Shown here in pieces: positions 36,791 through 50,100 of a stretch of DNA of 64,000 bases. Within the stretch, counting starts at the first letter, position 1; each line of letters begins with the position of its first letter. A program made the translations under genes and the position numbers. Source of the DNA: Struthidea cinerea (taxonomy: Eukaryota > Chordata > Aves > Passeriformes > Corcoracidae); NCBI GenBank assembly GCA_013397865.1, contig VZTI01001686.1, forward strand, positions 768,650-832,649, written 5' to 3'. The notes under the pieces are model-generated. The model was not told the origin of the DNA and ran no database searches. It saw only the letters and a program-made list of their open reading frames with translations.

Positions 36791-39700
36791 AAAGGCTGAG
36801 TCCCAAAGCAGTGAGCCTGAAGAGAGACTTCTTTTGGAGAGGGGGCATGTCAGAGTGCTCAGAGGAAGGATCTGTGCTTTCCTTGCTGCTCTCTGCTTGC
36901 AGTTTTGCAGATTATGTAATAAACAAAGGAGGCTGTTTAGTCTTTTGAATCCAGTCACTCTTGTAACTACAACTGGGAATGTGGAAAATGACACTTCACT
37001 GCAGTGAATTTCCTTACAAACCACTTGGAGCTTGCTACCAGCTCCGATTCTACCAGCACAGTTACTAGTACAGCTTGAGATCAGTGGGAATTTGTGCATG
37101 CCGTACTTTTTGTTTTGAATTGCATTTTAAAGTGTGAAATACTATAATGAGCAAGAGTTGTGTGGAAATCAGTTGTCAGTACAAAATGTACCTAACTTTC
37201 TCTGTAGGTCATAGCTTCCAAAATCTTTGTGTAGTTAGGCAATGTCCCTAGCTAAGCCCCTTCCATGGATGGCAGTCAGCTAACACATGGACGCAGGCCA
37301 TGTATTAATTGATAGTTAAATATGTATAATTCTTTTGAAGATATTAACTTTAGTTGCATCTCTACAGAAAGGACATAGGAAAGCTAGGTGGCTTGAACTT
37401 GTCTACACATGGATTTGGTTGCAGAAGCCCATTTCCCTTGAGCCCCTTTCCCTAATTTTATAGATCTGATGCTGGAGAGTCACCTGGCCTTGCTGTCTCA
37501 GGGCACACAGGTTTCTTGCTTGAAGGTCCAGCTCTCGCTGGGATAGAACACTTGTGGATTGCAGGATGAATAGCATCACGTACCCAGCTGGAAATTGCCG
37601 TGAGCTTCTCTTAAAATTCTGGAAGGTCTGTGGATGCAGTTTTTCTTGAGCTGGTAAGGCAAACCAAGGATCTGGGATTTTTGGCAAAATCCCTAATGAG
37701 CACTGGATACTCTCAGTAAAAAAGTAGAGATTCAGCTTTATCTTTCTAGGATCCTTAAATTAGATTAGCTGGAATTATTGGGATAAGAAAAATCTTTTCT
37801 CAAATCCTGGAAATAAATTACATTTGCCAGATCTAATGTAATTCCTTTATGCTTAACCTGAAGACATGGCAGCTGCCTGTGTGACTCCCAAATCAGGTAC
37901 TGCTGATTTCTAAGTGCACACAGTGCACAGAGAAATTTTTCAAGCCAGCACATTAAATGCACCAGCAGACCTAGGGAGTATGTTTTGGCTTAAAGAATGG
38001 GACCAGGCTTTTGCTGGGGATTGACCTACCTGCTGAAGTGTCCAAAATGAGTTCAATGAAAGCACTATTCTGAAAAGGGGAAATAATGAGGTAATTTCTT
38101 AGGGCATGGATTTCAAAAAGCGATTAAAACTCCTGCAGGTTTCAGAGGCAGGTATGTGCTCCTGTAATGGAAATGATAACACCATTCCTGGTCTGAGTAT
38201 GATGTCTGACGTGTATACACACTTCCATTAACTTCTTATTCTTTTTTTTAGTCTTCCAGACGTGTTTACCATGTGACTCTGCTCATTTTTTCCCTTCCTA
38301 AATATTAACCAGAACAAGCACTTTAATGGTGGTGTGCACTAGTTAATGGGAATTACAGAAGTTTAAATCCCCTGTGTTGGAATACTGCAAATTTTGACTC
38401 ATTTAATCCCTCTCTCCTTAGCCCACATCTACCATTTCCCTTTGTGCAGGCTAGTAGGAGTGCAGCCTTTAAGTCTCAAGGGGTTTTTATCAGTTTTCTT
38501 ATCACTTGCATTCAGCTGCTTCTGGTGGGACTGTTAGAAAAACACAGGTGTAGTCCTTCAAAGGACTGGGAGAGGACAAAGGGATAGAAAAACAGGATGC
38601 AGGAGGAGGAGGAGGAGGTGGGTTGTTAAAAGGGGAAAGTGGGATGGAGAAAAATAGTGTGTGAAAGGAGAAAAAAAATGCAAAAGGGAAGGGTAGAAAA
38701 AAAGAAAAAAAAGCCTGAAAACAGCAAAAAGAAAAGAAGGAAGGAGAGGAAAGGAGAAAAAAACCCAACCAGATCATCTGATATGAAGGACTGTACTGTG
38801 TTAATTAAAATTAGTACATGGTCCAGCTAGGTTCCTTTTCTCTTAACATGACAGAGCACAACTCGTTTTGCAAAGGCTTATTTGGCAGAGAGTCTCATTT
38901 GACCTTACAGGACTACTTGCAGGAGGAATTCTCTCGAGAAGACCAGTGTTAGCAGTAGCAGGGTCAGTTTGCTGGGTGTTTCAAGCCCACAGACAGGACA
39001 CTGGAAGCTGAACCACATCACACTGTGCTCTGTATAACCTTCTGCAGAGAAAGGTGATACATAATGTAAATACTGCAATATTAGAGGGACTACAGAAGCA
39101 GTCCCTGTTTCTCTAGACGGATGCAGAAGATTTTAAAGCAGTGAGTGTTTGTGAGCACTGGATTGCTTAAAGGGCACTTTGCTAATTTTCCCCTCATGGC
39201 CCCTGTTTATCTAGTCATATCAAGACTGAAATTATTATGGACAACTGCATGAAACTTTTTTGCACAGAAAAGGTACACAATAGGTATTATACAAGTAACT
39301 CAAAATGCAGCTACATAGTACATTTCTCTGCACTAAGCATTAGCCAGTCATCCTTCTTAAGCAGAAGAATGGGGAGAATACCTTCATGTTTTGGTGAAAG
39401 GTATATTTAATTTGTCCCATTGTAGTGCTCTTCTGTATTTCCACAGGGAATGCTACCTCTCTGATACCCTGGGAGCCCCATATTATCACTGCTATTTGCA
39501 TTTACACATAAGTGTTACCTGTTTTACTTCTAAAAACAAGCTGGCAGAAAGATAATTATTCCTGCACAATTTGTGGCTTTTTTTTTTTCTTTCAACGTAT
39601 GAAAGCACATAGTAGGGCTTATAAAACTCTCTTGATTTGTTGTAGGCAATCAGACTCTTGATGGTGCACTTGACTATCAGAACAAATGACTTCTTTACCA

Positions 39701-42700
39701 TAAGCTCCATTCCAAATAATGAATGTAATGTTAGTGGGCTTAGTGAAGCAGTGGGTTATATTGCAGTGACTGCAAAGCATGGAAACCTACTGTGTCTTTC
39801 TGTCATAAAAAGGCCCTGCCTGTGCTGTAGATCCTGTGAAGAATTTGTAGAGATACTTGAAAGGATAAAACACTGTATAAATTCCTAAAGTTCAAAGAGA
39901 AAATACCACTCAGGATAAAAAAGGGAGCTTAGCCCAGCTGCAGCTTAACCATATATGACAGATCTAGTGCTAAGTCCTGCGCCATCAATGCAAATGCTTC
40001 TGGAGTTCACCAAGTAGCCAAATGGAAAGACTAGAAGAAAGGATCCTAGCTTTGAGGATACTGACCTCGGGGGAGAGGCAGAAAGAAAAGGCATGTGCTT
40101 CCCAATAAATGACTCTTATTCTCTGGACAGGGTGTGAACAGGGAAGGTTTAAGACATGCACAGCTAGATTTGTGTTGCATTTCCTGTGAAAATTACTTTT
40201 AAAGGCATTAATATGCGTTTGTATTTCTGTGCAAGTATTATGCCACAAATAAAATTGGGAACCATGAAAGTTGGGCATCCTGTTTGAATAACATAGGGAT
40301 AGGTTACACCAGGCCTAAACAATGTTTTTGAGTGCTGAGTGTTAAAAAAATTGCTAGCTATGCCCTCCTTTGGTTGCCATATAATGACATGAACATTGGA
40401 TCAACGCTGATCACGTTTAGGCCATGAGGGTAATAAAAAAATGCAATAAAAAGGCTGGTTTAGAGGTCACACTACTTCTAGATACTTCTCTTTGACCTTC
40501 AGTTGCCTCTATACATGTCCTGGACCCGACTGTTTTCTTGTCTTGCCAGCTCCACACAGAAACATCCCATAGTACAGTCATGTGTCACGGTGGCCTCCCT
40601 CCTTCCCTCTGCACCACAGAGCTGCTCTGGCCCTCTACAAGCCCAAGGATCCTTTCCTGTTCTGCCAGTGGCACCTGGATTTAAGCTGCTCTGTCTTAAC
40701 CACTGCTGCACATGGACGGTGGATGGCCTACGAACATGCAAATCATCTCAGTATTTAATTGCACTGGTTGTCACAGAACGACACAAACCCTGGTGTCTTT
40801 GGCAGGTTGCTGTCGCCGTGCCGATGTGCAGGGACAGCTTGTATGAGTGTCCGAGGAAAGGAATGACACAACAGCATTTTAGCAGCTGTGCTGGTATCAG
40901 ATGCTGTTTCAGACTTTTTACCCAGTGCTCACAGTCATGTTTCAAGTAGTGAGAACCTTTGGAAGGCAGGAAGTGATGTTGTATCTGGAAGACCTTAATG
41001 TTAAATAAAATGAAATGCACACATAGTGCTAAGTGCAGTCCTGGGAAAGTAGGTGTGAGGTTGTAGTCCCTGCTGTGAGATGAGCATGCTTGCTACAGGC
41101 CATATTGCGCTTTCTGGCCCTTGCTGGTGACCACAGGGGTTCATATTGCTTTTGTTTATTCATAGGAAAAAGAAGAAAGATGGAGCTGCATCTCTGTTCT
41201 GAAGCTAAACTATAGGCTAAAGGTATTCTTTTTTTCCCATGGATTTGGGGTTTTTTTAGGAGACTGCAGCAGTGTATTCTAAGCAGTCACAGGAGCTTTA
41301 ATGACAGCTGTTTTGCTTGAAAGCCTGTATCTGTCAGCGTCTGTAACATGGTTTGATGTAATCCTTTGGATTTCCTCATGTTTAAAAAAGCTGCAGAATC
41401 TTCTTTGCCTACCAAAACACATTTAACAGTTGAAATTTTAACAGTGAATATTTCTAAAACCTGCCATTTTGCACACACTGTGTTTGATGATCCTACTGTT
41501 TATGTATTTTTAATACATCTCTCACCTTAATCTGAACATCCAATTAAGGACATGGCTGAAGAAAATAGAGGATTTTGGAATAAAAAGAAACAGAAATAAA
41601 ATAATACTAGCAGAAACCTTAGTAGTCCCATATGTCTATTCCATTTGCTGCTCAAAACCAAGGAAGAAGATTTAAAAACAAAGTTGTCTTTCAGAGCAGA
41701 CCTTATGCCTATGAGTCAATGTCGTCTTACTGCTCAGGTGTCAAGAAGGTTTGTCCTTGAAACCCAGATTTCCCTTTCATACCCTGACATGTGTTTTGCA
41801 AGCTCTTGAAATTACACAACGGAAGGAGAGCTAAAAACTGCTGCCAGAGCTACAAATGGTTACGGTTATCCCATGAACCTTTGATTCCGTGAGCTCTGGT
41901 GCTGCAGATGGGAACCGTGGGGTTGCAGGCACCGCTGGGGTGGCTGCCCTTTTGGCCAGGTGGGGAAGTGCAGGTGTACCACTGAGGGCAGGATGCAGAT
42001 GTTTTCATTCCTTTGACATCAGCAGCTGGGCTGTCGCTCACCTCCCATTTTTTTGTGCCCAAAATGCTGCACATTGTCTGAAGCAGCAGTACTTGAGAGG
42101 GGACAGTATCGACTGGCACAGTGGGTCCTGTGGCTGCCTCACTCAGAATGCAGAGGAGAGTGGGGATATACTGACCTGACTTCAGCACTCCTGAGCGGCA
42201 TATTCAGAAACCAGCCAGGGCACTTGAATTAACTGCTGTTTTTTCCAGGGGATTCTCTGTGCCCTCTGCTTAACAGAGAGAAAAAGCGATGTTGTCCCAT
42301 TGGTATTACGGTTTACATCCCAATTTGCTGAAACCAACATGCCAAGCTACAAAGAAACTTGTTTCATCAGATCTAGTTATCCAATATTACCAGCATCTAG
42401 CTGGATGGCTCTCAAGGGGCTTTGGGAGGAGGGGGAAAGGGTGTTTGGTTTTTCATGGTGGTATTTTTCCTTTCCTTGCTTTTCTTTGTTTTAACTTCTT
42501 TCTACTGAAATGACAGCAAAGTTTGCATGTTGTAGTTAGCTCTGCATGCATCTATTTCCATTTAAGGGGTGCAAGATACTGGGCCAATCTACATTTTTCT
42601 GATGGTCTTCAAACAAAGTAATCAAAACCAATGTGTTGCTTTGTTTGTAAAACCCAAACCAAAAGATTATCACTTCCTTGTCTCTGACAGCCTCACAGCA

Positions 42701-43908
42701 GTGGAACTTCTGGGCCTCTTGCTTGGCTTGGCTAAGTCCAAAGAATCCCTTGTTGACAAGGGGTTAAAGAATATATTTGCTCTTTATGCTTTACCTCAAA
42801 TTGTATTATACCTGTATTTGGAAAGAGCACATCAGCGATTGGAACATAATTTAGGAAAAGTTATTAAATGGTGTTAAAGTATTTAAATTGAAGTTCCAGC
42901 ATACATTCATACACAGTCCTTGAATTTTCAAAACATTTATTAGTTTGTTACATGAGCAGTGTGGCTGGAAGCTCAGACCTTGAAAAAGTCTTTACTATTT
43001 TTTTCACAGCTTATTTTTCACAGTTTATTCCTTTTGTTTCCTTTTATTTTTGTTTTTAAAGAAGACAATCCTCCCCTACCTTGCAAGAGCGGAGTGTTTG
43101 ACGTGACTTTGTTTTGCAAAGTGGTAATACCCCCTTGCATTCTATTAGTGAATCAATGTCATTAGATATTACAGTGTTTAGCTGGATTTTGAAATCCAGC
43201 TCTGTGTTGTCTGTGCATCTGTATTAACTGTTGTGGTTTTTTACTTGGCAAGTATTCCTAGCAGAAACTCCCGCAGCAGTTCCTTCTAAAACTTCAGCAT
43301 TTATAACTGCGCTGTTACCACTGGGTTTTTTAATATCCTATTTTTAAATCTCCCTTTTAAAAAGAAAATACATGGAACAGTTATCAAGAAATGTAGCAAA
43401 AAAACTACCCTAGCTCCGAAGCCTTTTAAGCAAAATACAAAGCAGTACAGCTAATCTGTGCCTTCTCATACAAAAGGAGAGTGTAACACACAGTCTAGGC
43501 AGTAGATCCTTAGCCCCAGAAATTCACACGGCTCCAGTAAAGTCACTCTTGAGGGAATCTGCTATGACTGTTCCCTGTGTGTTTCCTGTGAGGCATCCAG
43601 TGCATACACTGGGGCAGGATCAAACTGCACCTGCACCAGAGAAGGGAAATAAGTGCCTGAATATATACAAACATGCATGTCTGCAAAGGCGAGCTGACAG
43701 GATTTCTTAGCATACTGGGAAGAGTTGGCGAGGGAGGAGCCAGTGGTTACGCCAAAAAAAAAAAAAGTAAGGAATGAACAACAGGCTTTTTGGAATTATT
43801 TGTAGAGTGGATCACAAAAACACAACAGCAACAAGTAAGTCAAAGTCCTAAGAACATGGATTGCAGTGGTCAGAGTCCCTTTCCAATGGTGTGGAGTCCA
43901 TGCCGGCA
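36791..43908. other. noncoding stretch
   Basis: About 7 kb of unique-looking DNA with open frames up to about 148 codons (40503-40949, plus), none recognisable. A run of 13 A lies near 43755. The purine-rich tract at 38565-38766 is listed separately. No RNA gene or repeat family was recognised. Confidence 0.4.
38565..38766. repeat. purine-rich low-complexity tract with an AGG repeat
   Basis: The plus strand is mostly A and G for about 200 bp. It includes six AGG units at 38601-38618 and several A runs. Open frames here (Lys/Arg/Glu on plus, Phe/Ser/Pro on minus) reflect this composition and are not genes. Such tracts can form triplex DNA and are prone to slippage. Confidence 0.8.
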
Positions 43909-44162
43909 TTAATCCCAGAGAGACTTGTTGCAGTAGAGGGGAATATTTTGAACACCAAGAGTCGTTCTCTTCTTCTCAGTGACCTGACTGAGGATGAACA
44001 CCTTTCCCGTTTCTGACGAGTATATTAAGTCAGCCCATAAGTCAGCCAGTGTCTCACTGTGGGGCTTTAAGTTCCAAAGAGGTGGGAGTTCATCCGTTGT
44101 TTTATTTACAGCCATATAAACTTGTCTTCCATAGTATTTAACTACTGCATTCCCAGATAACA
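43909..44162 (-). CDS. candidate terminal coding exon, unrecognised
   Basis: This minus-strand frame is open for about 84 codons and ends with a TAA after ...YCNKSLWD. Unlike most open frames in the window, its translation looks protein-like: low in Cys, balanced, with segments such as VVKYYGRQVYMAVNKTTDELP and GKVFILSQVTEKK suggesting beta strands. The segment has more CpG than its surroundings. An in-frame TGA lies at 44169-44167, and an AG at 44164-44163 could be a splice acceptor just after it, although the pyrimidine tract is weak. No family is recognised. It could be the last exon of a minus-strand gene, part of an old retrocopy, or chance; 84 codons alone is not significant here. Confidence 0.25.
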
Positions 44163-44163
44163 C

Positions 44164-47100
44164 TGGTCACTGCTAAAAGTAATGATCTGGTTTCATCAGA
44201 CTTAAGTGTATTTAATAACATTGTCAAATAACAAATATTTCTATTCCTATCAGTTCACCTCCTTTTTAACTTTTGCAGCACAAGTAGGAAAAAATGATAT
44301 CGTGAAAACTTTGGGAGCTGATATTAGAGCTGACTTTCTGTGGGAATTTCTGTGTGCAATCCCAGGTGGTTTAGCATGCCTGAGCTGCCAAGTTAGCCCC
44401 TGGGTGCAGAGGGAAGGCTTCAAGGCCGCATGATAAGAAGTTATGTCCTTCCATGTTTTGTACACTTACTTCCTCTTTTATTTTCCTATCTGAGCACTTC
44501 AGATGATCAAAAATAAGTGGCAAACATTTTTTCTTGTTTGTTTTTAGTAGTCTTGAACTGACACGACAAGAAATCTTTGGACCAAAGGACACTATTTTTC
44601 AGAAGGCTGCAAACGTCTGAAAGTAGAGACACAGAATATATTTACCTCAGCCATGATTTTACTGCCATAATAAGATTTTTTTTAGCTTTGCTGCATACAC
44701 CAGGACTTCAAGATTATGTTAGCTTATGCTGAGCTAAATCCAGATACGGGATTTGGTTGTAAAACGTACAAGGAGAGGTTTGTGTCTGCAAAAAGTCTCC
44801 ACAATCCCCTTTCCATGAGAGGATATTAGTGGAGTTGAAAGGAATCCATTGCACAGTGTTTCCGTGCAATCCCAGCTGAATTAATTGTGACCTTGCTTTT
44901 CACACCCCTGCAAGGCTCCTGAGGAGCCAGGGGGTAACTTCACTGGGCTTCTTCCAGATGGCAGCGTTCTTTCCCTGCGGGTATTTTGGTGCTGCTGAAG
45001 TTTGTGTTGACCAGAAGTCAACACAAGCACGTGTCAGTGAACGATGCTCTCATCTGCTTTGTGCCTCTCTGCGCGATGCTCTCCATGTGCAGGGACTGTA
45101 GGAGAGGCACCTCCTGAGAGCCTGGACATCCCCTGCAGGAGAAGCACCTCCTGAGCCTGCACAGCCCGTGCCAAAGGTCATCCACCCATACACTGCGTGC
45201 TCCTGAGCAAACCCTTGTGCTCCTCCTCAGCAGCAGCATCCACAATGGCTGGAGCTTAACTACTATCATTTGGTGATTCATTTGCAGTGCTTATTTTCTA
45301 AAAATTGCATAGCCTGTTCTCAAAAGCGAGGCGAAGAAAAAAGCAGCTGTTATGAAAAGAGAGGAAGAAAAACACATACAAAACACAGAGCTTTAAAGAA
45401 CCAAACCCACATTGTTAGGGGAGGGGGAAAAACCCCAAAATTTGCCATGTCTTATCTTTGAAAAAGATCAGAAATAGATTTTTGAGGTACTACTCATATT
45501 TTAGACAATTAACAGCGATACCAGTGAGTCTAATAACATCCGGATTTAAAATCAGGTCTGACTTACATTGTTTATTTTTGTGGGTTTTCACAGAGAATAA
45601 ATCAGGAAGTTTTTCCCTATTGTAAAAATATGTGATTTAATATTCAGTACTAGTGAATTTTAGACATGTGATACTGAAATAAACCACTACTTTGTAAGTG
45701 GTCTAAGAAGCATCTGAACAGACCAGTCCAAATTTTATTCTGTTCTATCACTGAATACAAAGAGAAACTTCATTGTGCCTCTCTTTATTCTAGCACAGCT
45801 TATATAGAATTTGATTAAAAAAGCAGAAAATTGACATGACTGAAAAAAGAAAGAAAAAGGTAATCTTCAGTGCTGTGGAATGTTTTGCAAAAAGCTTTTG
45901 CTTTCTGCATAAACAACTGATTGACAAAAAACTGTAGCCAAACCCAAAACTTCCCATTCAGATATTTTAAAATGTTTCATTAAAAAATTCATGATCAAAT
46001 GATTTTAATGTTGCCAAATTCATTGTTTTCTATACCTCAGTCTGAACTTACTATTTTTCCTTCCTGAGCTACTGCAGCCCTTCATCCTTTCTCCCGTCTC
46101 CTGCTGTGTCAGGTTTCCCAGGCTGAAGATACTTTTTTCTTGGCATGTCATCACTATGCAGCTTCTGTGCCCAGTGGGGAGGTTGTATTTTGCTGTCCAA
46201 AAGCAGCTCCATAGTCCAGTCTACAAGACACCAAAATTAGAAATCCGCTGAGGTCCTCCAGCAGCCCGGAGAGACACAGCTTATCCCAAAACAAAAACAC
46301 TGAGTCTGTTTTGAAAGTGATGCATTTTCTCTGCATGAATTAAACTTGGCTTTTAATGAAGTACTTCATTTGATTTTGCTGATGGAAGATTTCAGTTTTC
46401 AGCTCAAGTTAAAGCACTTCTGTGCTAAAATTCCTGCTGTTTGGTTTTGTTGTCCTGACCAAGTCTCTTCCAAGACTCTCTTAGTCTTTGTTTGCATGGG
46501 TTGTAACTGGGAAATACCCTTGTTGTGAAGGCTTCTCCTGAGATGCATTCCCTGTTCCTACAAGCAGGGAACTATGGAACCAGTATTCTTTCTCAAAGTG
46601 GAAGAAACATGTCAAGGTCAGATGATAAATTTCCTTGCAGACTAATACACAGATTTATGTTGAAGGCTCTGACCAACTTGAAGCCCAGTGAAACAAAAAT
46701 TCCTGCCTCTTTTTGTGTATTTAAGGAATAAGCCACAGATGAGTCATGAATGCAGCATTACTAATGACCCTACCCACACCACAGCTGCTGAACCTTTCTG
46801 CAAGGCAGGATGAGCTGCAGACCTCCCCCAGATGCCAAGAACACCTCATCAGTACTCTCCGGGTCTGATGGTCTCTGACAGGCTTTCAAGCCTGGCCCCC
46901 ACCTTCTAGCTGAGGAGACTGTGTGGAATCCCAGAAAAAAAATCTGTTCCCTGCCCCGTGCATGATGCGACCCACCCACATCCTTTCCTTGGCCTCACCT
47001 CCTGGGTGATGAAATCTCCCAATCCTCCAGTAATCCTTGTAGCACTGAATTTACCTTTAAGTCATGAAGCTGCAGCAGAGAATCGCTGAATGAGTGAGTG

Positions 47101-50100
47101 AATGCATGCAAATACACATAAACAGGAGAGAATGTGGTCATTTGTGCAATCTTAATATTCTGCCTGTATGTCTATTAGCATTTTCTTTGATGGACTGGCT
47201 TTCCTTTGACATACTTTTTTAAATGACCTTTGTAAAGGCATTTCATGAAAGTAAGGTAGGAATAGTTCAATGTTGTTTTAGAATAGGCTAAAATCCTTTT
47301 GTGGTTCTTCTCATTAAACAAGCAATTTTTCTTCCAGGGCAACACAAAATGTGAGTTGAAAGTAGGATGAGAGCAATTAAGATCCAAGAAGGGGTTTCTA
47401 TAAAGATAGGATTAAAGCAAGCTGAAAAGCAAAATTTCAGCTGCAGAAGAAAAGACTGATAAATACATTGAAAGCTTTTGATGGCTGCAAAGTATGTCGA
47501 AGGGCAGCTCATTTAATTTTGGCTTTTGTTTTAACTGTCAGTTTCCTGCAACTGAAGGTTTTGGTTTCATTCAGTTTGGGGACTGGTGTTTCTTCTGCCG
47601 CCGAATGTGATCGGCAAAATAAATTTGAAAGATTTGCCACATGCGTGTGGTTTCTCTGTGTTTTCATTAAATCTAGATTTAACAAGTGTTTCTTTTTAAA
47701 ATGAGATCTGACATTCTTTTTTCTCCTTTCTATTTTGCTTTTCTGGGTGGCTACTGTTGTGTCTTGTTTTGGGCCATTGCAAGCCCTTTTATTAAAAACA
47801 AGCCATTTTCGTAAGAATCTTGCCACTTCCCATATGGAAACCTGTACATGGGTGCTGCTGCCTTTTTAAGCCATGTGCTGTCTCACAGTGGTGCCAGGAG
47901 AAGAGTTTGCTGTTGGATTGCTCCCAGTCTCCCACTGCTAGAAGTACCTCTCTCTCTACCCTCACCTCTCTCTGAATGGGAGGTACCTGAAGCTTTCGGA
48001 GAGTTGCTTCTCAATGGTTCTTCAGATGCTTGACATGGCAGGTGCTTCTTGGAGCTGTTCAATCTGCTACTGCATACTTGGAAAAGTGTTTTTTGGTTTT
48101 TTTGATGAAACTCGATTGTTTGGATAAGATGGTGCTTCGTTGCCTTGCTGCCATGTAAATAAAACAGTTTCTGTGAGAGTTTTAGTGGTGAATTGAAAGT
48201 ATGAGCTCAGAAACTTCGGGCTTCAGCCTCTTGCTGGCTTTTACACAAGGGAGATGGAGTTCTGAAGCCCTGTTGCAACACTACCAACCTTCAGAATAGT
48301 GGCGCTTTTTGAGCCACTACTGTCATTTCAGGGTGATTTGTGTTGATACTCTCCATTTTCTTTTGAAAATAAAATTAGTATTAAAATTTTTTGAAAATCT
48401 GGAATTAGATCAGGCACCAAACAAGCTCATCTGAAACATTTCAGTACTGCTTATACCATAGACCTGTTTGATGTCTAGGGCTTAATAAAGTAATTTTTAC
48501 CACTTAGGAGTAGGAGTTTGGATTAGAGTGGCCTATGCAGTAGTATTCCTTAGTCTGAATTAATTGATTGTAAAAAGTGCAAGGCAAGTGCACAAATCTA
48601 CTTTATGAGCAAAGATAATGGATTTTCAGTTGGGGTGCTGGAGATACAAGCCAATGTACATCGGCATATGCTTACTAGTGTTTTTCATACTTTTGTTGAA
48701 AAGTATTGTGTGGTTTTATTCCTTTCTCTTCTAGCGTGTGTATCGTAAAATGGGAATCATGTTGGTTTTCACGCAGCATTGGTTGTTCACTCAGCATCCA
48801 AAACCAAAAAGTAATAATCATGTTTTAGAAAGCAAGTGAAAAATCACTGCTAGCTCTTCCTCATGAGTTATGTTGTGAATGGGATGGTTTGCATTGCAGA
48901 GTTATGATGTGTGTTTGAAAGTGTTATTCAAGAAAGAAAAGCTGAAAACAGGTTCAGTCAGCTGGTGTGCTGGGTTTCATTCTGCCTTTATCTTTTGCTC
49001 CCACAGCAGGAGGAAGTACTTCTAATTGATCATGTTCTTCAGTATTTCACAAAATATAAAGCTGCTGTGACTTCCAGACTTTGCTGAGGATGGATTAGGA
49101 GTCAAGGAACAAGAAGAGCTGCCATGCATGGTGGGAGTAGTGTGGAAGAGTTTAGTGCAAACTTGACCTATATCATTACCAATCTATCAGTATTCACAAA
49201 CATTAATTAAAAATATAGCAGATACATTGACAGGTATCCTAGTAGAGGCTTTCAATTTTCAAAAAAGTTTTCTTTATTTCCCTTTAGAAATACTTTTAAG
49301 AATTGATAGTTACCATTGTCCTTTCAGCTATAATTACTTATAATAATTAGAGCTGTGGACATATATATTGAAGAACAGATGTGAGCAGGACAAGCAAGCT
49401 ATGGCAGCAATAACTTTATGCAAAGAGCTGTGCTATCCTAAACAGTGGAGTTTCTTGCTGTAGGCAGTTCAGTGCATGTGTCTATCCTCACTGGCTCAAA
49501 TCCTGGAATAAACACCTTGATCTTCTTTTTGGGCAGATAAAGTGGAGCTGAGAAATGTTTTTTCTGAGACCTTTCAGATGAAAATCTAATAGCCAAATTG
49601 TTTCTGCTGCGCTTCATTAGAGGTGCTTGCAACTGGATTGCTATTGATTGCTTTTTGAGTGTGATTCTGCATTTTAGAAAGTTGCAAGAGAAAAATGACA
49701 GTGATAGATGTGTACCTTAATATCCATCTGTCAGATGTGAAGGGAACTGCAGTTCATCAATGACCTGTTAATGGCAGAAAAGCCAATGACTATTCACAAC
49801 CCGAAGGCTCTGATCCTACAACCACTTGAGAGTTGTGTGTCCTTATTAATGTAAGGAACTGCACTGAACATCTGGGATTACTCACATCGATAAAACAACG
49901 TGAGTCTGAGTGATCCTGGAATCAGTACCTTGGAAGCTGTTCATGTAGGAAAAAGCTATGATCAGATAATCAGTGTCAGAAATATAAGTGTAAGAAGGGT
50001 ATCAGTGCTTCTGACACTTGAGAGTTTCCCTGTGTTTTCCAGCTCACAGTAGCAAAATATGCAAGGTTAATAATGTAGAAGTAATACACTTCGTGGTGTT

